Shown: piece after piece, positions 10,601-22,439 of the stretch
How the letters are laid out: each line of letters begins with the position of its first letter
How positions within the stretch are numbered: position 1 is the stretch's first letter
Assembly: GCA_964019135.1 (NCBI GenBank)
Contig: OZ025248.1
Coordinates: 51,019,670 to 51,083,669, forward strand
Direction: 5' to 3'
DNA length: 64,000 nt
DNA from: Arenicola marina
Lineage: Eukaryota > Annelida > Polychaeta > Arenicolidae
Notes under the pieces: model-generated
The model's database searches: none
What the model was told of the DNA's origin: nothing
Seen by the model: only the letters and a program-made list of their open reading frames with translations
Made by a program: the position numbers and the translations under genes

Positions 10601-13600
10601 ATATTTACTGATTTTGCCGATTTACAAAGAGTCAAATTTCTCAGAAATAAATAACTTTCTCCTCAAGCTATATTGCATTTCATTCCTGTGCATTTTAAAC
10701 GGCGTGAAGCATAATTCATAGTGTTTCACCTCAGTTTAATAGTTCTAATAGTAGCCTGGATTTGTTCAATGCTCAAAAAGAGAAATCTTTGTTTTGATAA
10801 CTAACCAACTTATACCAAATTCAGCTCCACGCATGTCCTATGACCCTGAAAACAAATTTAGCCACTATAGTTATACCCTTGAACCTCCAATTTCCATTTG
10901 CTAAGCAACCCTATGCCGTTTTCATATTGCGATTTCCCCACAATAACATGGATATATACTCACCATTTTGTTTAGCGATTCCCAATAGAACATGATAGAT
11001 GCTTGCGGGTTCTCGTCCTGTAACCAGTAGATACACGATACTGAGAGAAGAGTCTCCTGTTTAAGTACGAACGCAGTAGCTTTCTACGAAATCACTTTTT
11101 ATTATGGTTGATGGTTTTCTGCAACCACAAATAATATAACAAGCAATGAAATCTTTACCCTATAAAGATAACCCCCGTTGAGATGCTTTTATAGCTCAGT
11201 GTTGGTCTTTTTTAGAATAGACATAATACAGATACAATTTAAGCAACGCAAGACGAATACTAAGCATAACATTTACCATTTCAATAGCTTTCTGGCTCTT
11301 GCTGTTAGTTGCTATTTTAAAGCCTTCGACATCGAAACCTTTGACTCCAACAATTCGACAGGCTGGCTTCCCCGACCTGTGTAGGAATAACAGAAAATAA
11401 GACTAAAATTAACAGGTTTTGGATGGTACGCTGGTATTGAACTAAATACCAAATACCAATAGGAAATGCCGACAAAAATTCAATACCAAGGCCTATCTTG
11501 TCGCGGCGTTACAACATCGTTATAAAACATCAAGATGGGAGCAGATAACATAATTAATAATGAAGTAGCTAATTACGCAATTGCTAACTAGATGGATTGC
11601 ATTTGATTTTATTTATTTATTTATTTTGTACTCGCAGTACACGAAAAGAAAATCAGGAAAAGAAAGAAACGCACATTGGCCTACTTCATCAAAGAGATAG
11701 ACCAAGCCGCACCCCCCTACCCCCCCCCCCCCCTCCTGCATCGTCTCTGAAGATGAATGCCCTGGTATATAGCTGGTATAATCTCTGTATACAACTAGCC
11801 TGGATGCCGTGGCCAAGGTGGCACTGGTGGCCAGGTGCACTCCCTCCGTGGTCTGCGCCTCGTGGAACCAGCAGGAGAACACATCGAGAGGGTGTCGAGA
11901 AGGGAGGGAATCTATGTCCAGCGTATGAAGGTCAGAGACTGATGTGGCAGCCACATGGATTGGTGCTTGTACGTGTCCTGTAGTGCCTTTAGTTTCTGCA
12001 AAACAAATACCACATGCATGCGCCAATCAATGAGATCGGGTGTGGTATCGGGCATCGGAAAATATTCAGCAGATCTGATGCTATATGTAGTATATTTAAT
12101 ATATATAATGACTGTCGAGACCCGCATTTGGTGCTAATTTCACTCTTGTGTTTGGTTGATGGTAGACCCCCCCCCCATACTTTGTGGAGAGACCATCACC
12201 GCCCTTGGTGCTCCCCTCCTCCTCTGCACCCCGGTGTCTAACCCCCCCCCCCCCACCCCCACCCCAACCGTCACTACGGTCGTCTATTTTTGGAGCTATC
12301 TCCACTCAGCTTCTTCCTCTCCGGTCGTCAGTGTAAGACCGCTCCTCATTATCTGAAAGCCAATCCCATCGGAAGTAATTGCAGCAGTAGTTTTGTTAGA
12401 GCCCATAAGCCAAAGACATGTGCTCCGTCTTTCCTCACTGGTCAACGCAGCAGCGTCATTATCCCACTCCGGAAGCAAGTAGAAACCATGCATCAAAGGA
12501 AGAACAATTTATATAGCGAAGCTATTTGAGGACTATTATATGTAATAACTTGATTGTACCACAAGGCTTTAGACCCACCTACAACATGAAAACCTATATA
12601 CCATCGGTCATATATTGCTGTTGAATAACTCCGTTTGACGTATAAATGCAGAAAACAATAAGGCATTCAAGTTAGTTACATTTCTATCATCTAAACTTGA
12701 CATAATCTGTCCATTCTCACTTGTATCATGATCGTCAACTCATCCGAGGAAAAATCGAGTTTGCCCGTTTCATTAAACGTAATTGGGAAATCATCAGAGC
12801 CTCTTACAGTATCAACTCTAATATTATCATGTCAATAGTTAGTAAAGTAGAGACAAGTACCTAGTCAACAACACTCTGACCCGTTCAAATAAATTGTCCA
12901 TGCGGAACGACCATTTGATTATTGAAGGATACTCAATCCGTCATTTGTGTCTAGGGCGGATGCAGGATTTAAAAAAATGTGTGTGTGTGTGGGGGCGGGG
13001 GTGGGGGGGCGGGGGTCAGCTGTGGCGGAGGAAAGGTGATGACGACAGGGGTGGGTGTTAGGCACAAGAACCTTTTTCGAAATTTGGGACTCAATAAAAT
13101 ACTAACAACGCTGTGCTGTTCAACACCCATAATTTAATCATTAATAACATTATATCATAATATGATATCTTTCGATCATCTGTTACCAGTACCACTCGAA
13201 ATACGTGTATGTTGTCGGTGAATATATGACAATATTTGAATATTAAGACTGTTCATACAACATTTTACATTTTTCATGTTCATTTTTCCCATGAGCCATA
13301 TTTTAAATAGTTCTAATTTAGATTAACCGAAAGTCATGTATCTGGATTCTTAATAAAGAAAATGTGTACAATCCACTTCTGAAGAAAGTTATTACATGGA
13401 AATATGGCTGCATCCACAACTCTAACGGAGCGATGTTTGAACAATTATAAATGTCGATCTGAGGTAATGGTTTATAATTTAATCAATTTAAGTCAATATA
13501 TCACACCAGATCGGCAACAACGGCTTCCGGCGGCTTACCTGTTTCCGTGACGATGTCGGATACTCGGTGATCAGCTGTGCGCCATAATCCTGTTAATCTC

Positions 13601-13620
13601 CGCAGAAAATTCCCCATCAT
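7690..13620 (-). CDS. PNPO-like: PNPO-like pyridoxine/pyridoxamine 5'-phosphate oxidase family gene
   Basis: Seven coding exons were read by eye: 13539-13620, 11800-11995, 11277-11376, 10964-11017, 10389-10517, 9978-10024 and 7690-7852. They give about 256 residues, against 261 in human PNPO. Matching stretches include SGKPACR..VKGF (human DGKPSAR..LKGF), ASIMFYWESLNKM (ASLVFYWEPLNRQ), VRVEGTVHKL, YRDREVP, WEFYQG, DRLVFR and C-terminal ERLSP. Known family members are FMN-dependent, cytosolic, and oxidise PNP or PMP to pyridoxal phosphate. The FMN/PLP lysine (VKGF) is kept. The RLH substrate motif before DR is replaced by DFP, and the region equal to human YFHSRPKSSQ is changed, so this may be a divergent paralogue. 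The exon ending at 11800 uses a GC donor. Phases agree throughout if exon 6 starts at 10024; an acceptor at 10034 or a microexon is possible. The start is MMGNFLRR. Confidence 0.85.
8800..9735. repeat. Degenerate ~40-bp satellite with a homogenised 34-bp core
   Basis: Imperfect repeats built on GTAAATACTGCTTTATATC..GTCTAACAT..GATGTTC run from about 8805 to 9720. Between about 9388 and 9668 a shortened 34-bp version (CATAAATACTGCTATACATC followed by TCGTCTAACATGTT) is repeated about eight times almost without change, a sign of recent local amplification. The satellite is interrupted at 9046-9291 by an unrelated insertion. It lies in the last intron of the PNPO-like gene. Confidence 0.9.
9046..9291 (+). 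mobile_element. Short retroposed insertion with 14-bp target duplication
   Basis: A 246-bp segment splits the satellite. It is flanked by CTAACTCTCGATGT (9032-9045) and CTAACTTTCGATGT (9292-9305), a 14-bp direct repeat with one mismatch. It ends in TTGCAAAATAAATTATCTTT, an A-rich tail. This is the form of a truncated LINE 3' end or a SINE. No coding sequence is visible. Confidence 0.7.
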
Positions 13621-15800
13621 GTGAGATGGTCAGGATGAACGAATTCCGCCTCTTCTGTCGTCTCGTGCGATCTTCTGGATGTATATACCAGACGCTCTAC
13701 CATATCCAAGGCACATTTGAAGGCGCGATTTGACGCCAATGGATCGCGCAAACAGAACGCGAGAAGGTCGAAAGTAGATATGCTTACAGCCCGAGGAGGG
13801 GGGAGGGATTACCCACCCAGTGCCCCACAGCGGCGGCTGCCGAGACTGAAGAATCCTGGGTGACTAAGGTGGATTGCTTCTGTCGCACGGGAGGACAGAT
13901 CTGCCCTCGGAGGCCAGGAAACGACCGGACCAAGCCAGGCTCATGCCACGGGCAGACCGTGCGGTAAGAGGTGCTGTAGGGCACCCGTAAGATGTTCGCG
14001 CGGCGGTCATCACATTGAGTGCTCAGGCGTTATTAGCATAATCTGTGATGTGGCTTTCCGGCTGAAGGTAGCCTGAATTCAAGACGATCAACGCAAGGAA
14101 TGTTCCGTGTAGTGTCCCCGAAAATAGAGATTAATTAAGGAGAGATAGAGCTGAATGATAGAGAGGCGGGAGAGGAGGGTGTATTGGGATTGAGGGGGAG
14201 AGAGGGAGCGAGGGGGGGGGGGAGGGACGGGGAGAAATATAGACAGAAAGAGACACAGAGAAGACAGAGAGAGAGAGAAAGCGAAAGAGATAGAGACAGA
14301 AAGACAGGGAGGGCGGAGGGAGAGGAAGAGGGGTCGGGAGGGTGGGGGAGCGAGGGTGGAGGCGAGAGAGAGGACATACTGAGAATCGCTTTCCCGGCAG
14401 ACGCCGTTCCGCTAACGATAGGGTCCCTTAACCCGACGTAAATCGAATTAGACCAATTTAACCCTCAGAAGTATCCTAATTATCCTAATTATACGCAAAA
14501 ATTACGATTTTCATCGTCTGTTTCAAATGAACGCACAACCGTTCGATGCGGTAGAGAATCCCTCCATTTGGTTGTGGTGACCATTCCCGGTGGTGATATT
14601 GTATCCATTTCGATGCAAAGGTATCGAGACACGTTATCATGTTGGTGTAACTACTTCGCGTGGCCATCTATGAATTAGCCTCTAACAAGAAACAAAATGA
14701 AACACACGCATTATCACAAGAACGAATTTCTGGGAGAAAAAAACCCTGTTTCGCCGCATCATTCAAAGATAAATGTTTCATGGAGTAAGTGATAAGTTGG
14801 TGTCACTGCTCATATGAATATGACTGGCTGTGTAAATCAATAAATCATGTTCTTCAAAAGTTTTCGTGACACTCGTTGGGGTCCCGGGGGGAGGGGACTG
14901 TAATACACATTTGGTATGTGTGCAGGGGTGGAGGGTGGGGGGCTCCTGTGTGCCCCGTGATGCCTGAGGAAGCGGATATTTCTGATGAAAAAGAACGGAT
15001 ATTTGCGACGGGGGGTGGGGGTGGGGGCGACTCTGTGCAGTCATAGAGCGGGTTTGCCTGAAATAAAGAATAAATCGAGCGGGTCTGCAATGAGTGGTGA
15101 CATAGAGCGGGTCAAAGGAAAAAACAATGGATTTTTGATGTGAAATATCCCTTCGAGCGGGTCCATCTTTTGAAAATTGCAAAAATACACGGTCAGATAT
15201 TAGTATCAGGAGGTCTTCGCAGTCTGTCAAGTAGTATAAACGCTCTCATGGGTTCTTTAACGTGGGCCAGAGATCACGTAAGGACCACCCGCCCAGCCCT
15301 GCCCCCTGACGGTTTCACTGCGGGCCAGATTTACAATTATTTAGAGTTCCATAATCATTATAAAACGGAAACATTTGCCTACCAATGACCGTCCACCGAT
15401 GTTTGGCTCCTGAAAGGTCACAGACCGATGCGTCCATCTCGACCGTAATCTCATCCATTTTGAAGCAATTACCATGTCGAAACCGTAGGTCGGTGATTAC
15501 CCACCTCTAATGTACTGTAGGCTCTCAAGGAGAGGTAAAGATCGAAAGGGCCGGCAATGGGGAGTGTGGCGACTTTAGTTACTGTCGCCTGCTGGGTCGC
15601 GCGATTAATTGGTGCGGAAAGCAATTTAGCCAAAACACGAAGCTGGAGGCCGGGTTGGCTTTCAACCTAAACGACCCAAGGCGCTTTCTAACGAAGAGCC
15701 CTACGAAGGTTACAGCGCTCTTTAACTATAGTTGGATACCACGACTGTGGTGGGGAAGCATATTTGTCAGCTTGTTCATCAGTCCGTGATGGTTTTAAAT
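13621..15800. other. Upstream of the PNPO-like gene; no gene seen
   Basis: The PNPO-like promoter should lie just after 13620, but no TATA box or other clear element is visible. At 14140-14380 there is a strongly purine-rich stretch (GAGAGA, GGGAGG). At 14880-15130 there are G-rich blocks and repeated GAGCGGGTC words. No coding region is recognised. Confidence 0.5.
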
Positions 15801-16350
15801 GATCACGAACAAAGGGTGCATATTTATTAATTAATTCGACCGAATGGCCTCAGCAGTAGATATGGGGAAGTTCACATTAGGAATATTTTTGGACCTTTCA
15901 AAAGCAATCAACAAGGTGAATCACGATTTTTTTTTATTGAACCTCGAACGGTATGGGATTCGCGGAGTATCTCTAAAATGGCTTAACAGTTATCTAGATT
16001 CAAGGTACCAGGATGTGGAATACAACTACACCAAATCATCAAGGTCAAAAATAAACTGTGGGGTGCCTCAAAGATCTACTCTCGGTCTACTGTTATTTTT
16101 AATTTATTTCAATGATATTGCCCCGGGTCAGTGCGAAACTAGTCAGTATTTCATTCGCTGGTGAGTCTTTCTTTATATCAGGCAAAGATATTGCCGATGT
16201 GACTTCTACCCTTAATTTTGAACGAGACAAAATAAGATACTGGCTCCAATTAAACAAGAGATATTCGACCATAGGTCGAGGACCAAAATCCATAAGTACA
16301 TTTGGAAGCTGTATTAATGGCGACGTTACGAGTCGTCCGGGCCAATTTCG
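15800..16350 (+). mobile_element. Decayed LINE reverse-transcriptase fragment
   Basis: The frame from 15844 reads GIFLDLSKAINKVNHDFF, ..GIRGVSLKWLNSYLDSRYQ, then INCGVPQRSTLGLLLFLIYF and NDI. These are the conserved non-LTR reverse-transcriptase blocks (DLSKAFDTVNH; GVPQGSxLGPLLFLIYINDI) with substitutions. A second frame from 16112 continues the RT thumb region, so there is at least one frameshift. The endonuclease and the element ends are not recognised. Confidence 0.85.
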
Positions 16351-19300
16351 GCTAAAGGGCCTTTAAGGGCAATTTGGGCTAATGCTGCCTTCGACAGGCA
16401 GTGTGGGCACTGTAGGCGGAGCTTAAATGAACATCCAGTTTGAAGCCAACAGCGCTTCTCTTGAAGCAACATTAACGGTACTTTCGTACCTTTTATTTCT
16501 TATGCCTTCGTTCACATGACGTCATTTGACGGTCACGACAATATTTTTCGCGATGGCTTCTATTTTGTTAAATACACCTACTTATGTACTCATGGGTGAA
16601 CTCATGAACTTATGGGTGATGGCAGCTATTGCCAAATTAGCTGAACATCAAGCAGGCCCAATCTTTCGTAGGAGCACGTTAGCTATGACGTTGAAGCACA
16701 CTTAGCCCCCTCGCCATAAGGTGTCTCTGAAGACGACGTGTAACGTCAAATACACCGGGAGTCGCCATAGCGTATAATAGCTGATAGTCCAGCGCATATG
16801 CTAAACAATCCTGCATGTTGTGGTAAAAGCATGAATTTGGTACACATGTTCGAAATTCATGGCAAATCAAATTGAGCTATAGTGTCAAATCAGACCTTTG
16901 ACATTAGGAAGTCCTTAACTTGAAAATTGCAACTCCGACATGCCACATTTCCATAAAAGTTGGTGAACGCTAGCTGTTGTCGTTAGGTCAGTAGAAGGTA
17001 CGAACAAAAACAGGATTGCATAAAGCTTAAGTCTAGTGGATGCCGGTGGGCGGGGGGCGGGCCAGTGCAGGAGTCTGAGGAGTGTCGAAGGGCTGGGGAG
17101 CTGCAGGAGTCTGATGGATGGGTGTGGGGGATGAGCAGAGAGTCGTCCATTAACCCTGGTTGGTGTGGGTGGGCGAGGGGAGGGGGGGGGAGGGGTGGGC
17201 GGAGGGACAGCAATCCGTGAGGCTGGTGGGCGGCTGCGGGGGCGATACAAAAGTGGCAAACATACGCAGCGGAATGCAGCGGAGTGGTTAAAAAAATCGT
17301 CTTTCCGACGATCTTTCTGTGCTTGAAGAATTGAAACCCAATTGATAGCAAAGTGCACTGATTAAAGTGCCATGTTCATTGAGCTTAAACGTGACTATTA
17401 GTCCGAAGTTACATATGTTTGCCTTGTGGATGCATACTTAACACATTGCTGAGGGGGAGGGGGGGGGGCGGTTCCGCGGTAAAGCCCCCCCCCCTTTTTT
17501 TTCTTAATCTAGTGAAATATAAGCTATGATTCCATTATATAATATAATAATTACAGGAAAGTTTATGGAGACATCTTGTGTGTTTGTGTTTGTTTTGTGA
17601 ATAACAATGCCATAGAACAAACCTTCCCCTAACAAAAGTAACGTTGAAGCCGCGCACCTGAACTAACTCCATAGGATTGCAATCTTAAACGCATGCCATT
17701 ATCTGCTTTCTAACGCGTAACACGCAGTGTATATTTTTGCCGATGTCGACTGGGGCATCTGGAACGGTCTATATGGGTATCTTTTTCATCATTAATGTCC
17801 GCTTTATAAAGGAATCCGCTCTCTCAGGCATCAAGGCACCCGCGGACCCACCCCCAACAGATTTGTATAATAGACACCCCCCCCCCCCACCGTGATGTTC
17901 GCAAAATTCAAATTATGTTTTAGATTTTATTTTTATTCCGCTGCAGGGACCATGGCAACTTTAGCTTTCAACAGAATAGAATTAGTCATCAACATAAATG
18001 TTTAAATATCGATGACGTCAACAGAAACGCCGTGAGCGGCAACAGTTCCTTGCCGGATTCAGGAATGTACGAAGGGGGGGGGGGGGCACCATTTATTTAA
18101 ATCCTATCCAGGCACCAATCCAGTGAGAAACTTGCGACCGGAGCGGGGGTGGGGGGGGGGGGTACTGTTGAGGTTGTGCAGAAAGACTGGTGACTGTGCC
18201 CCTTCTACAGAGAAAGGGAGGGCATATACCTTTTTTCGCCTATTTTCCATGGGGGGCAAGTGTCCCATGTGCCCCCCGCCCCCCCTGGATCCCCCACTGA
18301 ATTCAGTCAATCACTATATTTTAGTCATGTCCCATTGCTCAAATCGACATGCCAGTTCTTCTTTGATGAACTCTAGAACTTCGAAGTATTGGTGAGAGTC
18401 ATCGCATGATGATTTTCTGATCGAGATTATCATCCTACTTATCATTTGGCCCACCCTTACCAGATCAATCATAGAGTAATGTAGTCCCCCGTCCCCTAGC
18501 TCAGACAATCTACACTATTTGATGCAAATCTAGAATAAATATAGTGGATAGGGAACAAAAGTCCAAATACAAATTGCCGAGTCGAGACCCGGTTTATTGG
18601 CTTCATCTGCTGTTCTGCATGGCCGTTTGACAATTCCACAATTTAGCAGGGTAAAACGCTTTCATTTTAGCTTCATGGTGTGTGTTTTTCGCGCAAAACG
18701 CAACAGCATGCTGCACACCAGTTGCTCAGCAAGGGCAATACCGCATTGATCAGACGATTCGTGGTTCTATATATAGATATGACACGCCCATAAAAATATC
18801 TAGCTCTAAAGGATAATAAGAAAAATATCATGTTTTAGTCTGGAAAGAAGCATGAGAATTATTGGGGTTGGTGGGGGGGGGGGCACAAAGATCAGGGGGG
18901 AACGTGCCCCGGATGCCCCCCCTCCCCGGTTCCTCCGCCTATGGATAACGCATATAGGAATACCAATTGGATTTCCTGACGACACTGATCGCGGTCTCCT
19001 TGTAGCACGGATGAAGCTAGCGCCAAGATGTCTTGGAGTGAGACACGATGCGGAAATGATGCCAATCAGCGTTAGTTTTTCAGTGGTTCAAATCCTAGAG
19101 TGCCAGAATGCATCTGCCGGCAATCGTGCCTTATTAATAGGCCTACCCCACTTACGGGAGGCACTAACTACCACCACCCCCCCCCCCACCCCCGACCACG
19201 CCCCCGTCTCCTCCCCTCCTACTCTCCGAATCTGGGTGCAGGAGAAGAAATGGATCCTACAACCCCTCCCGCCATCACTGTTGACTGGAGACGTGGGCTA

Positions 19301-19607
19301 GCTGGCTATATATGCAGCGGCTTATCAATTGGAAGACAATTTGTACTTTCGCATTATTTCGACGGGTCCTTGAGCCGTAGACACGTGGCGGGCTTCCGTC
19401 AGGTTTGATATGTACGGCGGGTGACACAGCATGTACCGAATATGGGGCTTCTGGACGGTTCGCTTGCTCGAGCTACCACAGGCGTAGGCGAGTGGGGTGG
19501 GTGGGGGTGGGGGGGGGGGTTCTTCCTGTTAGACTGAGCTCAATTGATATGTCCTTTGTTCCCGTCACACGTGGATCGACTTTCAAAGACGGTTGCCTTA
19601 TTCGCTC
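16351..19607. other. Gene-free, repeat-rich stretch
   Basis: No gene is recognised. Runs of C or G punctuate the region (17040-17230, 17455-17510, 17870-17890, 18075-18290, 18870-18930, 19175-19210, 19495-19520). The block 18050-18300 contains GGATCCxGGGGGG-type words like those at the ends of the elements at 7438 and 62339, so it probably includes decayed copies, but the boundaries are unclear. Confidence 0.45.
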
Positions 19608-20330
19608 TTAGTGCTGACGCCCACTGGACGCGTTTGCGGCGCGGCGACGGAACTGACGCGGCGCGGAAAAATAGGACAGTTGAGTTGCGCTTGGCTAACG
19701 CCCACTGCACGCGTCAGCGGGACGGCACCGCCGTCGAGCCTCCGCGGTGAGATAGGACATGTTCTATTTTTCGGTCGTCGGTCAGCGCGCCGTCGACATT
19801 TCAGCCAATCAAAAAAAAGAATGAAATTCAGCGCAATGCACACTCTCCAACCTGGCGGCAAAAGCGTTTGTTTCGGACACAAAGACGCGCGAAAGTTGGT
19901 GGAGACATGATACCAGATCCAGCAACTCCTGAAACTGCACTGCATGGTGTCAATCTGAAGTAAATTTAAGTCCTAAACCTCTCATCGTTTGCAATTTTTA
20001 GCTCCTGTATGAGCCTGTGGTATTCTCCCAGCGTCAGTCTTTTTTGAAGGGTGCGATGAATCCAATATCTCTTCCTTCTGCGACGTCCTTACGTTGCAAC
20101 ATGAGTACGTCCTTATCAGAAGAATCTATCTTTCATTTGTTACAAAATACCGCCAATATCTAAAAATAGCCTAAGCCGTTAATTCAGATAGCTGCTATAC
20201 GGTCACTCAGGGCGCGACCACCGCGTCCAGTGGGCTATAGCCACCGCGACCGAACCGCGCCGCCTCGGTTCCGTCGCCGCGTCAGTTCCGTCACCGCGCC
20301 GCGAACGCGTCCAGTGGGCGTCAGCACTAA
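19608..20330. mobile_element. Non-autonomous DNA transposon with ~55-bp TIRs
   Basis: The left end TTAGTGCTGACGCCCACTGG is matched in inverted form by the right end near 20310-20330. The match continues for about 55 bases through ACGCGTT(T/C)GCGGCGCGG(C/T)GAC with only a few differences. The interior has further GC-rich subterminal repeats, and no transposase is recognised. It is 723 bp long. A clear target duplication was not found, so the superfamily is open. Confidence 0.75.
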
Positions 20331-22439
20331 CAGCCTGGCGAGCCAGCCACTGGCGAAAGGGCAAGTGGGCGGCCACGATTTTCGGTATCCATGGAGATTC
20401 CGGGGCGATGAAGATCGTGGAAGCCTTTCGTAGCGATATTCACAACAATTTGCTTTGATTCGAGAAATGAGACACGTGACTCCACTCTCTGCCTTCGACT
20501 CACTCCGCTAGGGCTCCATTATATCGATGTTGTCGCCTACGTCCTCAGTGCATTTTCACACACGCTCGCCAGGGCGGCGCTGCGCAAATCGATAGGAAAA
20601 ATGCGTCGCGCATTTCTAAAAATTAGTGCAACCTAAGCCTAATTACACATGAAATCTGTCACAATTTAAATTTTTTCGAAAGGGTGCAAGATGTTTTTTG
20701 TTGTAATAAATGCACAAAGCTCGTTATTTTTATGTTTTATTCTTGAAAATTATAATGTTGCAAGAAATTACAGCTGTTTTGACCGTTTTTCAAGAATCTT
20801 GAAATTTGCCCCCGGCCGACAGCAGCGGTAAAAGCTAGCTTGCGTAGCGCCACCGTGCTAGGAGCTTAACGAGACTCGGGAACGTAGCCATAGTCAGTGC
20901 GAAACAGCAGGCCACGCACGTCAGGACTGTGGCCAGATCTGCCAGTTCAGTCAAAATTACAAATGTCGCAAAATATCAACCGGATTACTTAAATTTACAC
21001 AAAGCCAGCCGGACGTTCATCGTCTTAATACAAGGATTTCATGCGTGTGGATGACACATATGATATATTATAAGCGGGTGACATATAAGATATTGTGAGT
21101 GTGCCTGCATGATAACATATGATGCAATGCTTGTGTGTTACAAGCCCCCCTCCCCCCCCCCCCTACAAATGTTAAATGAGGGGATGGAATACCTTTTCCG
21201 ATCTCCGCGATTGCCACCCAGGTGATTCGCGATTAGCTGTTTGCTTTTGGGGATCGTTATCCGTAGAATCCCTGGTTCAACGAGAAGACCCTTTCCCTAT
21301 TTAGGCCTACCTCGATCGTTATAGCAGTCTGTGAATTCCTCGATATTCGCGATATCACTTTCAACATGTTTTTTTTTTCGCGCCCGGTCTTGAACCGTCC
21401 TCATCTAGGAGATTCGATATTGCACCCCCTAATTCTTGGGGATTCGCGATTCCGAGGGGTTATTCACCCCCTCAAAAAAACGCCTACCTTAGGCAAGACG
21501 CGCCTTATTAATTTTCAGTATGAAGCGAGAAAATCTAGATAACGTCAGAGACCTTCATCACGCATGGCTCTACGTTAAGGATACATGGATTTCTTTGTAA
21601 ATATTAACCGTAAGGCGTGGAAAACGAAAAGGTAAAAGGTTTATGTAATTATCGCCCAACCACATCGTTACAGCTTATAATCTTGTTCTTGTGACTGACC
21701 TGGTAATCAGGCCTGAGTCATAAGTCAGCTATGCATGGTTAGCCAATAATGTTCGAGCAATTTAACGAAAAAGGAGGTCATAATGGGAAATTGTCAATGT
21801 TATACTTATTTTTGCATACTCGACCCCATGCTTGCAGAAGACGTTTGGCTATTATCACGCGACGGGTTTGGGCATCACTTCCGGAACATGCGCGTATGGG
21901 CTATTTTGGGCATGGGCGTATTACCCCGCCTGGGCATCTTGCCCCACCCTACCAAATGTGTCTGCCCCAGACGGAATGCATTGTGGGAGAGTTCTATAAT
22001 AGATGATGTGTGGTTGATAGTATAAGGCGCAATGTGTAAGGATGCTATAACATGTTGTGTGTTTTTCCTAGCAGAATCGCCCTACAGACCCTAGGATCAC
22101 TCCAGAACTTCCCAGTCGTCCTCTAGTAATTTATTTATGCTTTAAAGGTGATTTTTTTTCTGTTTAGGTATCAGAGGGCTCTTTATGAAAATGTTACTTC
22201 TATAGAGAGAAATTTGTTTTACAAAAATATGTATTTTTTATATGTTGTTCATAAGATATTTTCCTCTCTCTAAGGCATCACTGGGCGTCCAGGGCCCCCC
22301 CCACCACCAGATGTGCATAATAGTGCCCCCACCCCCACCCCGGGTGATGTGTAAGATATAAGTGTGTTTAATAACTATATCGGATAACATATGTTGGTGA
22401 TCTGCGCCCCGCTCCATCCTCAGGGCGAAATGTTCCGCC
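20331..22439. other. No gene seen
   Basis: Intergenic. There are C runs at 21145-21163 and 22295-22335. No frame resembles a known protein. Confidence 0.4.
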
